64,000 nucleotides of DNA from JAICYJ01 sp963766445 (GCA_963766445.1 CAVXZW010000019.1:124001-188000); one strand, 5' to 3'; counted from the stretch's first letter, positions 32,200-46,543 are shown. Notes: a model not told the origin generated them from the sequence alone. Numbers and translations: made by a program.

Positions 32200-33326
32200 G
32201 TGGACGCTCCTTGCAGCAGGCGCGAGACGATCCTGCCCTCGTGGGTGATGCATGCGTCGGCCACGATCTCGTCCTCGAAGTCGAGCGTGAGCTCGCCGTC
32301 GGCGATGATCAGGCCGAGCAGGTTGGTGATGTTGCGTGCGTACATCTGGCTGGCGTGCAGTGGCATGGTGGAGGGCAGGTTGAGCGTGCCGACGATGGTC
32401 ACGCCTTCGCGCACCGCCACCTCGCCGGGCACCGTCAGCTCGCAGTTGCCGCCCGCCTCGGCGGCCAGGTCGACGATCACCGAGCCCGGCCGCATGGCCG
32501 CCACGCTGGCGGCGGTGATCAGCCGCGGGGCCGGCCGGCCCGGGATCAGGGCCGTGGTGATGACCACGTCGGAGTCGGCCACCGTGCGCGCCACCAGCTC
32601 CTGCTGCTGGGCGTACTGAGCCTCGCTCAGCTCGCGGGCGTAGCCGCGGGCGTCCTCGCCCTCCTCGACGTCCAGCTGCAGCTCCACGAAGCTGGCGCCC
32701 AGGCTCTCGACCTGCTCGCGCACGACCGGCCGCGTGTCGAAGGCCGAGACGACGGCGCCGAGCCGGCGGGCCGTCGCCAGCGCCTGCAGCCCGGCCACCC
32801 CGGCGCCGAGCACGAACACCTTGGCGGGTGCCACGGTGCCTGCGGCCGTCATCAGCATCGGGAAGAACTTGGGCAGCAGCTCCGCCGACATCAGCACCGC
32901 CTTGTAGCCGGACACAGTTGCCTGCGACGACAGCGCGTCCATCGACTGCGAGCGGGTGATGCGCGGGATCGCGTCCAGGCTGAACGACGTGACGCCGGCC
33001 GCCGCCAGCGCGTCGACCAGCTCGCGGTTCACCAGCGGCTGCAGCATGCCGACCACGGCCGTGCCCGATCGGAACGACGGCACGTCCTCCTCGCGCGGGC
33101 GCGTCACCATCACCACCAGGTCGGCCTCGGCCAGCAACGCCGCGCCGTCCGGGACGATCCGCGCGCCGGCCTCTGTGTAATCGCCGTCGGGCAGCGCCGC
33201 CGCGACGCCGGCGCCGGCCTGCGCCAGCACCTCGACGCCGAGCGGTAGCAGGCGTGCCACGGCGTCGGGCGTGAGCGCCACGCGACGCTCGATCTGGCCG
33301 TGCTCGGAAGGGACGCCGATTCGCAT
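32196..33326 (-). CDS. pntAA: NAD(P) transhydrogenase subunit alpha part 1
   Basis: A 376-residue soluble NAD(H)-binding subunit, related to alanine dehydrogenase. N-terminal MRIGVPSEHGQIERRVALTPDAV and the Rossmann motif KVFVLGAGVAGLQALATARRLGAVVSAFDTR (about 165-195) are diagnostic. I chose ATG 33326 over an upstream in-frame codon because TAGTAT lies 7 bases before it and relatives start MRIGVP. It heads the pntAA-pntAB-pntB operon. Confidence 0.94.
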   Translation of the reverse strand: MRIGVPSEHGQIERRVALTPDAVARLLPLGVEVLAQAGAGVAAALPDGDYTEAGARIVPDGAALLAEADLVVMVTRPREEDVPSFRSGTAVVGMLQPLVNRELVDALAAAGVTSFSLDAIPRITRSQSMDALSSQATVSGYKAVLMSAELLPKFFPMLMTAAGTVAPAKVFVLGAGVAGLQALATARRLGAVVSAFDTRPVVREQVESLGASFVELQLDVEEGEDARGYARELSEAQYAQQQELVARTVADSDVVITTALIPGRPAPRLITAASVAAMRPGSVIVDLAAEAGGNCELTVPGEVAVREGVTIVGTLNLPSTMPLHASQMYARNITNLLGLIIADGELTLDFEDEIVADACITHEGRIVSRLLQGAST

Positions 33327-33333
33327 CGGCGCG

Positions 33334-33339
33334 ATACTA
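33334..33339 (-). promoter_or_regulatory. -10 box of the pnt operon
   Basis: On the minus strand TAGTAT is followed by CGCGCCG and the ATG: 7-base leaderless spacing. Confidence 0.5.
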
Positions 33340-33377
33340 CTGGCGGGCGGCGCCGGCGCCACCCGGAACCGCTCCGC

Positions 33378-33963
33378 TCACAGCGTCAGCGTGTCCGGCC
33401 CGACGCGCTCACGCGTGGTCTCGTAGCGCTCGATCTCGGCCACGCGGTTCTCGGTCAGCGCGATCTCGTCCCAGCCGTTCAGCAGCCGCTGCTTGATCTC
33501 GGCATCGATCTCGAAGCGGCTGGCCCGCCCCGACGGCAGCGTCACCGTCTGCGCCTCCAGGTCGATCGTGGCCGGCTCCGGCGCGCGCGTCGATCAGCTC
33601 GCGCACGTCGGCCTCCGGCAGCTCCACCGGCAGCAGGCCGATCTTCGTGCAGTTGGAGTAGAAGATGTCCGAGAAGCTGGGCGCCACGATCGCCTCGTAG
33701 CCGTAGTCCTGCAGCGCCCAGGGCGCGTGCTCGCGCGAGCTGCCAGACCCGAAGTTGCGGCCGGCCGCCAGGATCGGGGCGCCGTGGAACTCGATCCGGT
33801 TCAGCGGGAAGCCGGGCTGGCGGAACCAGTCCCAGAACAGGAACTCGCCGAAGCCGGTGCGCTCGACCCGCTTCAGGAACTGCTTGGGGATGATCTGGTC
33901 GGTGTCGACGTTGGCGCGGTCGAGCGCCGCCACCTTCCCGGATATCACCGTCACCGGCTTCAC
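33378..33963 (-). CDS. leuD: 3-isopropylmalate dehydratase small subunit (frameshifted)
   Basis: About 195 residues. The N-terminal half shows ANVDTDQIIPKQFLKR, GRNFGSGSSREHAPWALQDYG and AIVAPSFSDIFYSNC, all LeuD signatures of the leucine-pathway isomerase. The frame breaks near 33578-33582 after RELIDARA; deleting one base of CCGG restores EPATIDLEAQTVTLPSG and a normal C-terminus ending DTLTL. The GTG start overlaps the leuC stop. LeuD is needed for leucine synthesis and no other copy is seen, so an assembly error is likely. Confidence 0.9.
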
Positions 33964-35314
33964 ACCAGCTCCCGCACGTCGGTCAGCCGCCCGGTCACGG
34001 CCGCGGCCGCGGCCATCGCGGGGGAGAGCAGGTGCGTGCGGCCGCCGCGGCCCTGCCGTCCCTCGAAGTTGCGGTTGGAGGTGGACGCGCAGCGCTCGCC
34101 GGGCGCCAGCGATGTCCGGGTTCATGCCCAGGCACATCGAGCAGCCGGCGCCGCGCCAGTCGAACCCGGCCGCCTTGAACACCTCGTCCAAACCCTCACG
34201 CTCAGCTTGAGCCTTAACCGATCACGGATCCGGGGACGACCATCGCCTGCACGGTCGACGCCACCCGCCGGCCGCGCACGATCTCGGCGGCGGCGCGGAG
34301 ATCCTCGATGCGGGCGTTCGTGCACGAGCCCAGGAACACCCGGTCGACTGCGATCTCGCTCATCGGCGTGCCCGGCCGCAGGTCCATGTAGGTGAGCGCT
34401 CGCTCGTCCGACTCGTCGGCCGGCTCCGGCACTGCGCCCGTGATCGGCGCCACCTGGCCGGGGTTCGTGCCCCACGAGACCTGCGGCGCCAGCGCCGGCA
34501 CGTCCACAACCACCGTCGCGTCGAAGCTCGCTCCCTCGTCAGTCGCCAGCCCGCGCCATCGCTCGACCGCCTCTGCGAAGTCGGCCGGCACCCCCGGCCG
34601 GCCCTCCATGTAGGCGAACGTGGTGTCGTCGGGCGCGATCATGCCGGCCCGTGCACCCGCCTCGATCGACATGTTGGCGACGGTCATGCGCCCCTCCATC
34701 GACAGCGCCGCGATCGCCTCGCCGTGGTACTCGACCGCGTGGCCCGTGGCGCCGTCGGTGCCGATCTGGGCGATCGTGCCCAGGATCAGATCCTTGGCCG
34801 TGCAACCCACGCCAAGGCCGCCCTGATACGAGATCAGCATCGTCTGCGGGCGCGACTGCGGCAGCGTCTGGGTGGCCAGCACGTGCTCGACCTCGCTGGT
34901 GCCGATGCCGAACGCGAGCGCGCCGAAGGCGCCGTGGGTGGAGGTGTGGGAGTCACCGCACACGATCGTCATGCCCGGCTGGGTGACGCCCAGCTCCGGG
35001 CCGATCACGTGCACGATGCCCTGGCGGCGGTGGCCGAGGCCGTACAGCGGCACGCCGAACTCCTCGCAGTTGCGGCTGAGCGCGTCCAGCTGCGCCTGCG
35101 ACAGCTGGTCGGGCTGGTCGCGGCCGGTGGGCACGTTGTGGTCGGCCGTGGCCAGCGTCCGGTCGGGACGCCGCACCCGGCGTCCGGCCAGGCGCAGCCC
35201 GTCGAACGCCTGCGGGCTGGTCACCTCGTGCACCAGGTGCAGGTCGATGAACAGCAGCCCGTCGCCGACGACGTGATCGTCCCAGACCTTCTCGAACATG
35301 CTGCGGGCGGCCAT
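33960..35314 (-). CDS. leuC: 3-isopropylmalate dehydratase large subunit (two frameshifts)
   Basis: About 451 residues of a [4Fe-4S] aconitase-family enzyme acting with LeuD. Intact parts show DLHLVHEVTSPQAFDGL, CGDSHTSTHGAFGALAFGIGTSEVEHVLATQTL, GSCTNARIEDLRAA (cluster Cys), GFDWRGAGCSMCLGMNPD (two more cluster Cys) and NFEGRQGRGGRTHLLSPAMA. Breaks occur at 34218-34219 (GG where one G restores VPGSVIVKAQAEREG) and near 34107-34114 (one extra base before LAPGERCASTSN). Both halves are otherwise perfect. It heads a leuC-leuD operon with a leaderless-type promoter. Confidence 0.92.
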
Positions 35315-35320
35315 GCCTGC

Positions 35321-35326
35321 AGTCTA
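35321..35326 (-). promoter_or_regulatory. -10 box of the leuCD operon
   Basis: On the minus strand TAGACT is followed by GCAGGC and the leuC ATG (6 bases). Confidence 0.5.
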
Positions 35327-35389
35327 GAGCGGCGGTGCCGGTCACTCGCTCAGATGACGGGTCGTTGCCTGGCGGGACATGATCTCGGC

Positions 35390-35494
35390 TCAGGGTCGCA
35401 CCGGCACCAGCCGCGCCGCCTTCATGGCCAGCCTCATCTGCCACGGGAACACGATCTCGGCCGTCGTTACAGCGATGCCGAGCGCCGCGATCAC
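35390..35494 (-). CDS. possible small coupled peptide (34 aa)
   Basis: A 34-residue frame, starting GTG within GTGA at the hydrolase stop, encodes a hydrophobic-basic peptide ending AMKAARLVPVRP. The overlap and G/C-rich third positions support translation, but there is no family and the length is marginal. Confidence 0.3.
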   Translation of the reverse strand: MIAALGIAVTTAEIVFPWQMRLAMKAARLVPVRP

Positions 35495-36189
35495 AGGGGC
35501 ACCCGGCAGCCGGCCGGCGAGGGCAGCGCGAACGCCTCCAGCAGGCGCTCGTCCCAGGGGCGCAGCTCGAGCGCGGCCGGTACCGCTCGCCGCACCAGGC
35601 GTTGCCAGGTGCGGCCGCGCTCCAGCATCGCGTGGCGCGAGCCGCCCACCTCGAACCGGCAGAGACGTTCGCAGACCTCGCGTGCCGCGAGCGCGTAGGC
35701 CAGCGAGCGGGCGGGGCTGGTCGTACGGTCGCGGGTGCCGTGTGCCATCACGACCGTGCGGCCCGCCAGCTGGGCGGTGGGCTCGCCGGGCGGCAGCCAG
35801 GGCGCGAGCGCGACCACGGCGCGCACGCGCCCGTGCCCGGCGCAGCGCAGCGCGCTGCGAGCGCCCATCGAGTGGCCGACCAGGCAGACCGGGACGTCGC
35901 CGTGGCGGCGCGCGATCTCGGACAACGCCCACTCCACGTCGGCGACCGGATCGCCATCGTTGTAGCCACGCACGCGGTACCGGAGCTGGAGGGCGGCCAG
36001 TCCGGAGTCGCGGCCGGCCCGGTGCAGGTCGACCAGGAACGGATACATTCGCAGCGCCGCCGCGTTGATCGGCGATGCCGGGCGGGTGCTGGTGCTGCGG
36101 CCGCCGTGCGCGAGCAGGGCGACCCCGCGCACCGGGCCACGAGGGGTCAGGGTCACGAGCGCGGGAGACGCGCCATCGATGGTCGTCAC
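35491..36189 (-). CDS. alpha/beta hydrolase (dienelactone hydrolase-like)
   Basis: A 232-residue hydrolase with the nucleophile elbow LVGHSMGARSALRCA (Ser near 108), oxyanion region VALLAHGGRSTST, Asp in VMAHGTRDRTTSP, and His in VGGSRHAMLERG. The triad is complete, so it should be an active esterase or peptidase-like hydrolase; the substrate is unknown. It starts at GTG with TAGCAT about 10 bases upstream on the minus strand. A possible 34-residue peptide is coupled to its stop. Confidence 0.82.
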   Translation of the reverse strand: MTTIDGASPALVTLTPRGPVRGVALLAHGGRSTSTRPASPINAAALRMYPFLVDLHRAGRDSGLAALQLRYRVRGYNDGDPVADVEWALSEIARRHGDVPVCLVGHSMGARSALRCAGHGRVRAVVALAPWLPPGEPTAQLAGRTVVMAHGTRDRTTSPARSLAYALAAREVCERLCRFEVGGSRHAMLERGRTWQRLVRRAVPAALELRPWDERLLEAFALPSPAGCRVPL

Positions 36190-36317
36190 GGTCGTTGCGA
36201 TGCTACCGATTCGCCGCTCGCGACAGATTGGATCGATTCCACCTTCAAGGGGGTGGCCAAACCACCGCTTCCTGCGTACGGTGGATGCGACCCCTTCTTT
36301 TTAGTTGGACGACTCCG

Positions 36318-36728
36318 ATGGCACAGGACAACGAACCGATTCACGCACATGAGCCGCTGCTGCTGCCCGCTCTGATCGAGGCATATCGGAGAAATGCGGC
36401 AGCAGACGGCACCGTCACCCGCATCATCCGCGGCCTCATCGACTCGCCGGTGACCGACGCCGAGCGGGCCGGCGAGCGGCTGCTCGTGTTCGGCTGGCAG
36501 GTCGCAAGCCGCGACGGCAAGCTGCGCTGGACGTACCGGGTGGTGGGGGAGGACAGCGGCCGCGACCTCGTGGAGTTCACCCTGGCCGTGCCCGGATGCC
36601 CGAGCGACATGCCCTGCCGCGTGCTGGGCCTGCAGCTGCAGATCACCCTGAACGGGATCGAGCGCACCAAGCCAGACGAGTTGGACGCCTACATGGAACT
36701 GGCCGAGGCCGCGCGCTTCGAGCTCTAG
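36318..36728 (+). CDS. hypothetical protein, 136 aa
   Basis: A 136-residue soluble protein, starting MAQDNEPIHAHEPLLLPALI. A helix-rich first half (IEAYRRNAAADGTVTRIIRGLIDSP) is followed by strands with FGWQVASRDGKLRWTYRVVG. I recognise no family. Upstream lies a possible -10 TACGGT (36279-36284) and a T-rich stretch. Codon use is typical, and it ends 21 bases before the convergent S53 gene. Confidence 0.6.
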   Translation: MAQDNEPIHAHEPLLLPALIEAYRRNAAADGTVTRIIRGLIDSPVTDAERAGERLLVFGWQVASRDGKLRWTYRVVGEDSGRDLVEFTLAVPGCPSDMPCRVLGLQLQITLNGIERTKPDELDAYMELAEAARFEL

Positions 36729-36749
36729 CTGGGCGCCGCCGGCTGTCGT

Positions 36750-38020
36750 CTAGAAGCCGCCCAGGCCCCTCGGTGTGCCCACGCCGGTGGGCAGGTCGTA
36801 TCCGGGCTTGGCGATGCACTGGGTCGTGCCTGCGGGACAGGCCAGCGGCCAGTTCCCGGCGTCGTCCGTCCCGGTCTGGACGTCGTGGAACGACGACGTG
36901 CCCAGCTTCGCGTACAGCAGAGACGCGGGGTAGCTGGTGGTGCCCGCGTTCCCCTTCAGGGCGAAGACGGCGGCGATCAGCGGCGCTGCCAGGCTGGTGC
37001 CCCCGACCTGGATGAACGCGCCCTTCGAGCCGACGTAGATGGCCGAGCCGCTGTTCGGGTCGGCGTTGGCGGCGACGTCGTTGTCGCCGCGGAACCTCCC
37101 ACAATGGGTGCCGGCCCACCCCGCGGCGGTGGTCTGGAATGGCCGGGCCGGCTCGGGAAGCACGCCCATGCTGTGGCCGACCGCGCCCGTGGAGCAGCCG
37201 GAGCCGGTGCCCCAGGCATGCGTCCCGTCCGGCCCCCATGTGCGCTCGCTGCCGTAGCCGCCGCGTCGCGTTCAGGGTCAGCCGCGTGCCGCCGACGGCG
37301 ACCACCGTGTTCAGCGTGGCCGGGTAGCCGACGCCGTACCCGTTGTCGCCCGCCGAAACCACGATTGCCTTCTTGGGATGGTCGAAGGCGGCGTCCGACG
37401 GGTTCCCGATAGCGCCGTCCAACTCGTAGGAGTAGAAGCTGTTCGAGACCACCGCTGCCGCGTTGGCCGCCGTGTTCTCCGCGGTCGCGATGTTCGCGAA
37501 CGTGGGGCTCCTGGCCTCCGCCAGCACGATCTTGCAGTTCTGGCAGATCGCGTGCCCGGTCTCGACGTCGAGCGCGATCTCGATATCCCAGCCGTGTGAT
37601 ACCGCCGAGCCCGCCGCAGCCCCCAGGTTCGTCTTCTTGAAGCAGGCTCCCGTCACCCACTGCCGCACCTGGGCAGCACCGGCAGTCCGAACGTCGTCGA
37701 GTACGCGGTCAGGTCGTTGTAGATGGTGGCGTCGTCGTAGGCGTCCACGATGGCAACGGTCCGCACCGTCGCGGCGGTGGCCGGCAGGGCGTAGGCCTTG
37801 TGGTAGTCGGCCGGGCCGAAGCCGGCCGGCAGCGCGGCCGGTGTCGCTGCGCGCAGCACCCTGCCGCCGCGCGTGACCACGATTGCGCCGCACCGCAACT
37901 GCCCCGTGGTGCAGGCACGCATCTGGCCGACCTGGTCAGGGTGGCGGTGGCGCTCGCACTCGTCGAGCCGATGGTCGCCAGCAGCGCAACCACGGCTACC
38001 AGCAGCGCTGGACGTCTCAT
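36750..38020 (-). CDS. secreted S53 (sedolisin-like) peptidase, no pro-domain (three frameshifts)
   Basis: About 423 residues: a signal peptide (LLVAVVALLATIGSTSASA), a short linker, then a catalytic domain. Sedolisin features are GFGPADYHKAYALP at its start, EIALDVE with the Glu/Asp pair, SAGDNGYG with the oxyanion Asp, VGGTSLAAPLIAAVFAL with the nucleophile Ser, and calcium-loop sequence TGTDDAGNW...GYDLPTGVGTP. The usual 180-residue pro-domain is missing. Reading frames must be joined near 37935-37941 and at 37671-37673 (a base missing each) and near 37258-37264 (a base extra). AGGAGG lies before the ATG. Confidence 0.82.
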
Positions 38021-38069
38021 CGTGCCCTCCTCCTGGGTACCGACCGAAACCGGAGCAATCCTACCCGGG

Positions 38070-39041
38070 TCAGCGGCCGACCCGGCTCATGTCGGCATAG
38101 CGGTCGCCGACGGCGGCCGGCACGCCCGTCAGCCGTTCGAGCTGCTCGCCGGTGAGGGTGATGGCGTCGGCTGCCGCGTTCTCCTCGACCCGTGACACGC
38201 GCTTCGTCCCCGGGATCGGGGCGATGTCGTCGCCCTGGGCCAGCAGCCACGCCAGCGCTACCTGGGCCGGGGTCACACCGGCTTCGGCGGCGACCGCCTC
38301 GACCTCGTCGACGATGCGCAGGTTCTCGGTCAGGTTGTCGCCGGCAAAGCGCGGGTTGGTGGCGCGGAAATCCGTATCCGAGAGCTGGTCGAGAGATCGC
38401 AGCTGCCCCGTCAAAAAGCCTCGACCGAGTGGGGAGTACGGCACAAGCCCGATGCCGAGCTGCCGCAGCGTCGGCAGCACCTCGGCCTCGGGATCGCGTG
38501 TCCACAACGAGTACTCGCTCTGCAGTGCGGTGATCGGATGCACCGCATGCGCACGACGGATCGTGGCCGGAGCGGCCTCGGACATGCCGATGTGGCGGAT
38601 CTTGCCTTCGGCGACCAGCTCGCCCAGTGCGCCGATCGTCTCCTCGATCGGCGTGCCGGGATCGACGCGGTGCTGGTAGTAGAGGTCGACGTGGTCGGTG
38701 CCGAGACGCCGGAGCGAGCCCTCCAGCGCCGCGCGCATGCTCGCGGGGCTGCTGTCGAGCGCGCTCGCCCCGTCCTGCCGGTGTGAGATCAGGCCGAACT
38801 TGGTGGCCAGCACGACGTCGTCGCGCCGTCCCGCGATCGCCCGCCCGACCAGCTGCTCGTTGGTGTACGGCCCATAGACCTCCGCCGTGTCGATCAGCGT
38901 GATGCCCAGCTCGAGGGCGCGGTGGATGGTGCGGATCGACTCCTTATCGTCGGCGCCGGCGCCGGTGTAGAAGGCCGACATGCCCATCGCGCCCAGACCG
39001 ACGCGCGATACGTCGAGGTCGGCGAGTGAGATGTGCTGCAT
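38070..39041 (-). CDS. aldo/keto reductase
   Basis: A 323-residue NADPH-dependent oxidoreductase with a TIM-barrel fold. The catalytic tetrad is visible: Asp in LIDTAEVYGPYTNE, its Tyr, Lys in VVLATKFGL and His in VDLYYQHRVDP. PYSPLGRGFLTG and PIPGTKRVSRVEENAAA form the cofactor site. It resembles the YajO/AKR13 group acting on aldehydes and ketones. GGGAGG lies 7 bases before the ATG. It is a single gene upstream of the RNase gene, on the same strand as the S53 gene. Confidence 0.9.
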   Translation of the reverse strand: MQHISLADLDVSRVGLGAMGMSAFYTGAGADDKESIRTIHRALELGITLIDTAEVYGPYTNEQLVGRAIAGRRDDVVLATKFGLISHRQDGASALDSSPASMRAALEGSLRRLGTDHVDLYYQHRVDPGTPIEETIGALGELVAEGKIRHIGMSEAAPATIRRAHAVHPITALQSEYSLWTRDPEAEVLPTLRQLGIGLVPYSPLGRGFLTGQLRSLDQLSDTDFRATNPRFAGDNLTENLRIVDEVEAVAAEAGVTPAQVALAWLLAQGDDIAPIPGTKRVSRVEENAAADAITLTGEQLERLTGVPAAVGDRYADMSRVGR

Positions 39042-39110
39042 CGGACGCCTCCCTGATCTGCCTGTTCGGTGACCTGGCCTGATCCTAGCCAGGCGGCGCC
39101 CGGTGAGGCG

Positions 39111-40496
39111 CTACGCGGGAGCTGGGTGAAACTCGAGCGAGCGTGACACGGGGTCGGCCCGCGTCAGCTGCACGGCCAGGGTGTCGCCCGGCGCCGGGGC
39201 CGGATCGGCATGCATGCGCGCCCGCACCGGAGGGTCGGCGATCCGGATCACGGTGCCGTGGCGGTCGTTTTCGAGGGCAACGGCGGCGAACCGCTCGCCC
39301 ACGCGGTGCTCGAGCACTCGCGTCTCGACGTCGTCCACGATCGCCCGCTCCACCCGCGCGGCGCGCGAGCCCGCCTCGCTCATCACCTCGGGCAGCTTTG
39401 CGAGCGCGTCGCGGTCGCCGCCGCCGGCCACCAGATCGAGCACGTAGCGGTCGGCCAGCCGCCGCAGCGGCGCGGTCGTGTGGGCGTAGCGGGCGGCGAT
39501 GCCGGCGTGCTCGGAACCCTCCGGCGGCGTGCCTTCGAAGAAGGCGTAGCCGGCATGCCCCATCGCGTCGCGCGCCTCCTCGATCAGCGCCGCCTGCTGC
39601 GGCAGCGCCGGGTCGAGCGAGGTCACGAACTCGGCGAACGCCCGGCCCTCGGGCCAGTCCACTCCCAGCCCCCTGGCGGCGGCCTGCAGCTGCTTCACCC
39701 GGTAGGGATCGGCGCCACCCATCGTGCGCAGCAAGCCCAGCCCGCGCGAGACCATGATGCCGGCCGCCGCCATCCCGGCCAGCAGCGAGATCTCGGCGTT
39801 CCAGTCCTCGTCCGGCGAGCGGTGCTCGAGCTCGATCCGGTAGCCGCAGCTCTGCGTTGGATCGGGCACCACCGCCTGGGCGGGGGCGTTCAACGTGATC
39901 GATCCCCGCTCCCGGGCCAGCGCCAGGCGCAGCGTGCCGATCTGCTCCAGCAACGGCACCTCGGCCTCGCCGTAGGCCAGCCGCCGGTGGCTGCGCACGA
40001 TGGCGCGGTCGACCCGCGCCGTCGTCTGGCGGCCGTTCCCGTCGAGCTCGATCACGTACACCAGCGCCGGCCGCTCCTGGTCGGGCAGCAGGCTGGCGGC
40101 CCCCTCGCCGATGGCGGGCGGGTAGAGCGAGATCCGCTCGTCCGGGCAGTAGACGGTCTGGCCGCGCAGCCAGGCCTCCTGCTGGACGGCGCCGCCCGCA
40201 GGCACCACGGCCGCCACGTCGGCGATCGCGTAGCGCACCGTGTAGCCGTCGCCGGAGCGCTCGAGCAGCATCGCCTGGTCGAGGTCCATGCTGCCGGGCG
40301 GGTCGATGGTCAGGAACGGCAGGTCGCGCAGGTCGAGCCGGCGCTCGCGCGGCCAGGCCGTCGCGGCTGCCCGCTCTGCCTCGGCCAGCACCGGGTCGGG
40401 GAAGCCGCGCGGCAGCTTCGAACTCATCCCGGATCCGCTGGAAGTCGGCGCGAAGGACGCCCGGCGGCTCCGGGACGCCGCGCAGGTAGCGCTCGG

Positions 40497-40500
<4 letters not shown>
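39111..40500 (-). CDS. RNase II/RNB-domain exoribonuclease (frameshifted)
   Basis: About 463 residues of a short RNB-domain nuclease that would degrade RNA 3' to 5'. The catalytic region reads FLTIDPPGSMDLDQAM, with YAIADVAAVVPAGG, CPDERISLYPPAIGEGAASLLP, and RYAHTTAPLRRLADRYVLDL near 370. A short beta-rich C-terminus replaces a full S1 domain. The first 28 residues are in another frame: TTCGAAGCTG near 40416 has one extra A on the coding strand, and repair gives RDEFELPRGFPDP. The GTG start overlaps the ilvC stop, so it rides on the ilv operon. Confidence 0.88.
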
Positions 40501-41513
<1,013 letters not shown>

Positions 41514-41526
41514 GTGGTTTCTCTCC

Positions 41527-42039
41527 TTATGCGACGACGCGCATCCTTCTGCGCTTGCCAAGCTCACCGTCGCGATCGAGGGCGATCCGTCCGGTGCGCA
41601 CCAGTTCCTTGATGCCGTAGGGCTCGAGCAGCTGCTCCAGCGCCTGCAGCCTATCGGGGCCGGCCACGCATGAGAATGTCACGGCCTCCGGTCCCACGTC
41701 CACGACCTTGGCCTCGAACACCTCGGCCAGGGAGATGATCTCGGGCCGCCGGTCGGGCGAGCTCGCGACCTTGATCATCAGCAGCTCCAGCTCGACGGCG
41801 GTCGCATCCAGCTCGTGCACCTTCAGCACGTCCACCAGCTTGTAGAGCTGCTTGATCACCTGGTCGACCGAGTGCTGCTCGCAGTCGATCCGGATCGTGA
41901 TGCGGCTGCGCGAAGGGTCCTGCGTGGTCCCGACCGCGAGCGAGTCGATGTTGAATCCGCGCCGTGCGAACAGCCCGGCGCAGCGCGTGAGCACGCCGGG
42001 GCGGTTCTCGACCAGGACGGACAGCGTGTGGTGGCTCAC
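41527..42039 (-). CDS. ilvN: acetolactate synthase small subunit
   Basis: A 170-residue regulatory subunit that binds valine and activates IlvB. The N-terminal ACT domain reads LSVLVENRPGVLTRCAGLFARRGFNIDSLAVG, and the C-terminal ALS_ss_C domain contains FEAKVVDVGPEAVTFSCVAGP. GTG start, one base after the ilvB stop. Confidence 0.95.
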   Translation of the reverse strand: MSHHTLSVLVENRPGVLTRCAGLFARRGFNIDSLAVGTTQDPSRSRITIRIDCEQHSVDQVIKQLYKLVDVLKVHELDATAVELELLMIKVASSPDRRPEIISLAEVFEAKVVDVGPEAVTFSCVAGPDRLQALEQLLEPYGIKELVRTGRIALDRDGELGKRRRMRVVA

Positions 42040-42040
42040 G

Positions 42041-43774
<1,734 letters not shown>

Positions 43775-43787
43775 GCGTCGCCTCTCG

Positions 43788-44876
43788 CTATCCACGGGCG
43801 ACCGCCTCACCGTAAGGGTCTGCCGCGAACTCCCCGCCGCCGTGGGCGTGGTCGGCCAGCGCGCGGCAGACCGCCTGGCCCACCTCCCAGGTGGCGTAGG
43901 CACGGCCGCCGGAGACCTGGTCGGCGGTGGCGGTGCCCTCGGCCAGCACCTGGTTGACGGCGGCAGCGATGGTGCGGCCGATGTCGCGCCGGGCCAGCCC
44001 GTAGGTGAACATCAGGCCCACCGACAGGATCATCGCGATCGGGTTGGCCTCGCCCTGGCCGGCGATGTCCGGCGCCGAGCCGTGCACCGGCTCGAAGATC
44101 CCCGGCGGCTCGCTGCCCAGCGAGGCCGACGGCGCCAGGCCCAGCCCGCCGCCCACGGCCGCGGCCAGGTCGGACAGGATGTCCCCGAACAGGTTCTCGG
44201 TCAGCACCACGTCGTAGTCCTGCGGCCGCGTCGCCAGGTTCATGGCGAACGAGTCGACCAGCTCGTGGGTCAGCCGGATCTCCTCGAACTCCGCCGCCTG
44301 CAGCTCCGTGACGACGCGGCGCCACAGCTTGGAGGTGGACAGCACGTTGGCCTTGTCCACCGAGACGACACGTCCGCCGCGGCGGCGAGCCAGCCTGAAC
44401 CCCCACCGCGCGACCCGCTCGATCTGGTCGCGGGTGTAGCGGCACTCGTCGCTGGCGACATCCTGCTCCAGCGTCTTCTTGCCGAAGTAGAGGCCGCCGG
44501 TCAGCTCGCGCACCACCATCAGGTCGATCGCGCCGTGGCGCACCGGTCGCAGGTTGGCGTACGTGTCGAGCTCCTTGCGAAGGCCCAGCAGGCCGGCCTC
44601 CGGCCGCACCGGCGACCCGTCCCAGCGTGGGCCGCCGACCGCTCCCAGCAGCACCGCGTCGGACGCCTTCACGGCCGCCCGCACGTGGCTGGGGAAGGGG
44701 TCCCCGTGCTTGTCGATGGCGTCGCCGCCGAACGGCAGATGCACCTGGCGCACGCGGATCCCGAACAGCTCCGACGCCGCGTCGATGACGCGGCCCGCCT
44801 CGGCCATCACCTCTGGGCCGATGCCGTCGCCGGCCAGACAGGCGACGATGGGTATGGGTCGTGTGCTCGGGCTCAT
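43788..44876 (-). CDS. leuB: 3-isopropylmalate dehydrogenase
   Basis: A 362-residue NAD-dependent enzyme of leucine synthesis. Signatures: LAGDGIGPEVMAEA at the N-terminus, RELTGGLYFG with substrate-binding residues, SVDKANVLSTSKLWR with the catalytic Lys, NLFGDILSDLAAAVGGGLGLAPSASLG, and EPVHGSAPDIAGQGEANPIAMILS. CAGGAGC lies 9 bases before the ATG. Second gene of the operon, 34 bases after leuA. Confidence 0.95.
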   Translation of the reverse strand: MSPSTRPIPIVACLAGDGIGPEVMAEAGRVIDAASELFGIRVRQVHLPFGGDAIDKHGDPFPSHVRAAVKASDAVLLGAVGGPRWDGSPVRPEAGLLGLRKELDTYANLRPVRHGAIDLMVVRELTGGLYFGKKTLEQDVASDECRYTRDQIERVARWGFRLARRRGGRVVSVDKANVLSTSKLWRRVVTELQAAEFEEIRLTHELVDSFAMNLATRPQDYDVVLTENLFGDILSDLAAAVGGGLGLAPSASLGSEPPGIFEPVHGSAPDIAGQGEANPIAMILSVGLMFTYGLARRDIGRTIAAAVNQVLAEGTATADQVSGGRAYATWEVGQAVCRALADHAHGGGEFAADPYGEAVARG

Positions 44877-44910
44877 GGCCTGCGCTCCTGGAAGGGGGTG
44901 GTGTATCTCA

Positions 44911-46443
<1,533 letters not shown>

Positions 46444-46466
46444 GGGGCTGTTCCTCCTGCTCATGA

Positions 46467-46487
46467 GGGAGAGGGCGCACCTCTCCC
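46467..46487 (-). terminator. hairpin between leader frame and leuA (possible attenuator stem)
   Basis: GGGAGAGG and CCTCTCCC form a perfect 8-pair stem around a 5-base loop, 23 bases before the leuA ATG. There is no U-run, but it is well placed to control read-through into leuA. A second GC-rich potential stem lies between it and the leader stop. Confidence 0.4.
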
Positions 46488-46543
46488 GGCGGGTTCGTGT
46501 GCGTGTGCGCCGGCGGGCGGCGCGTGAGCAGAAGTCCGTCGCC

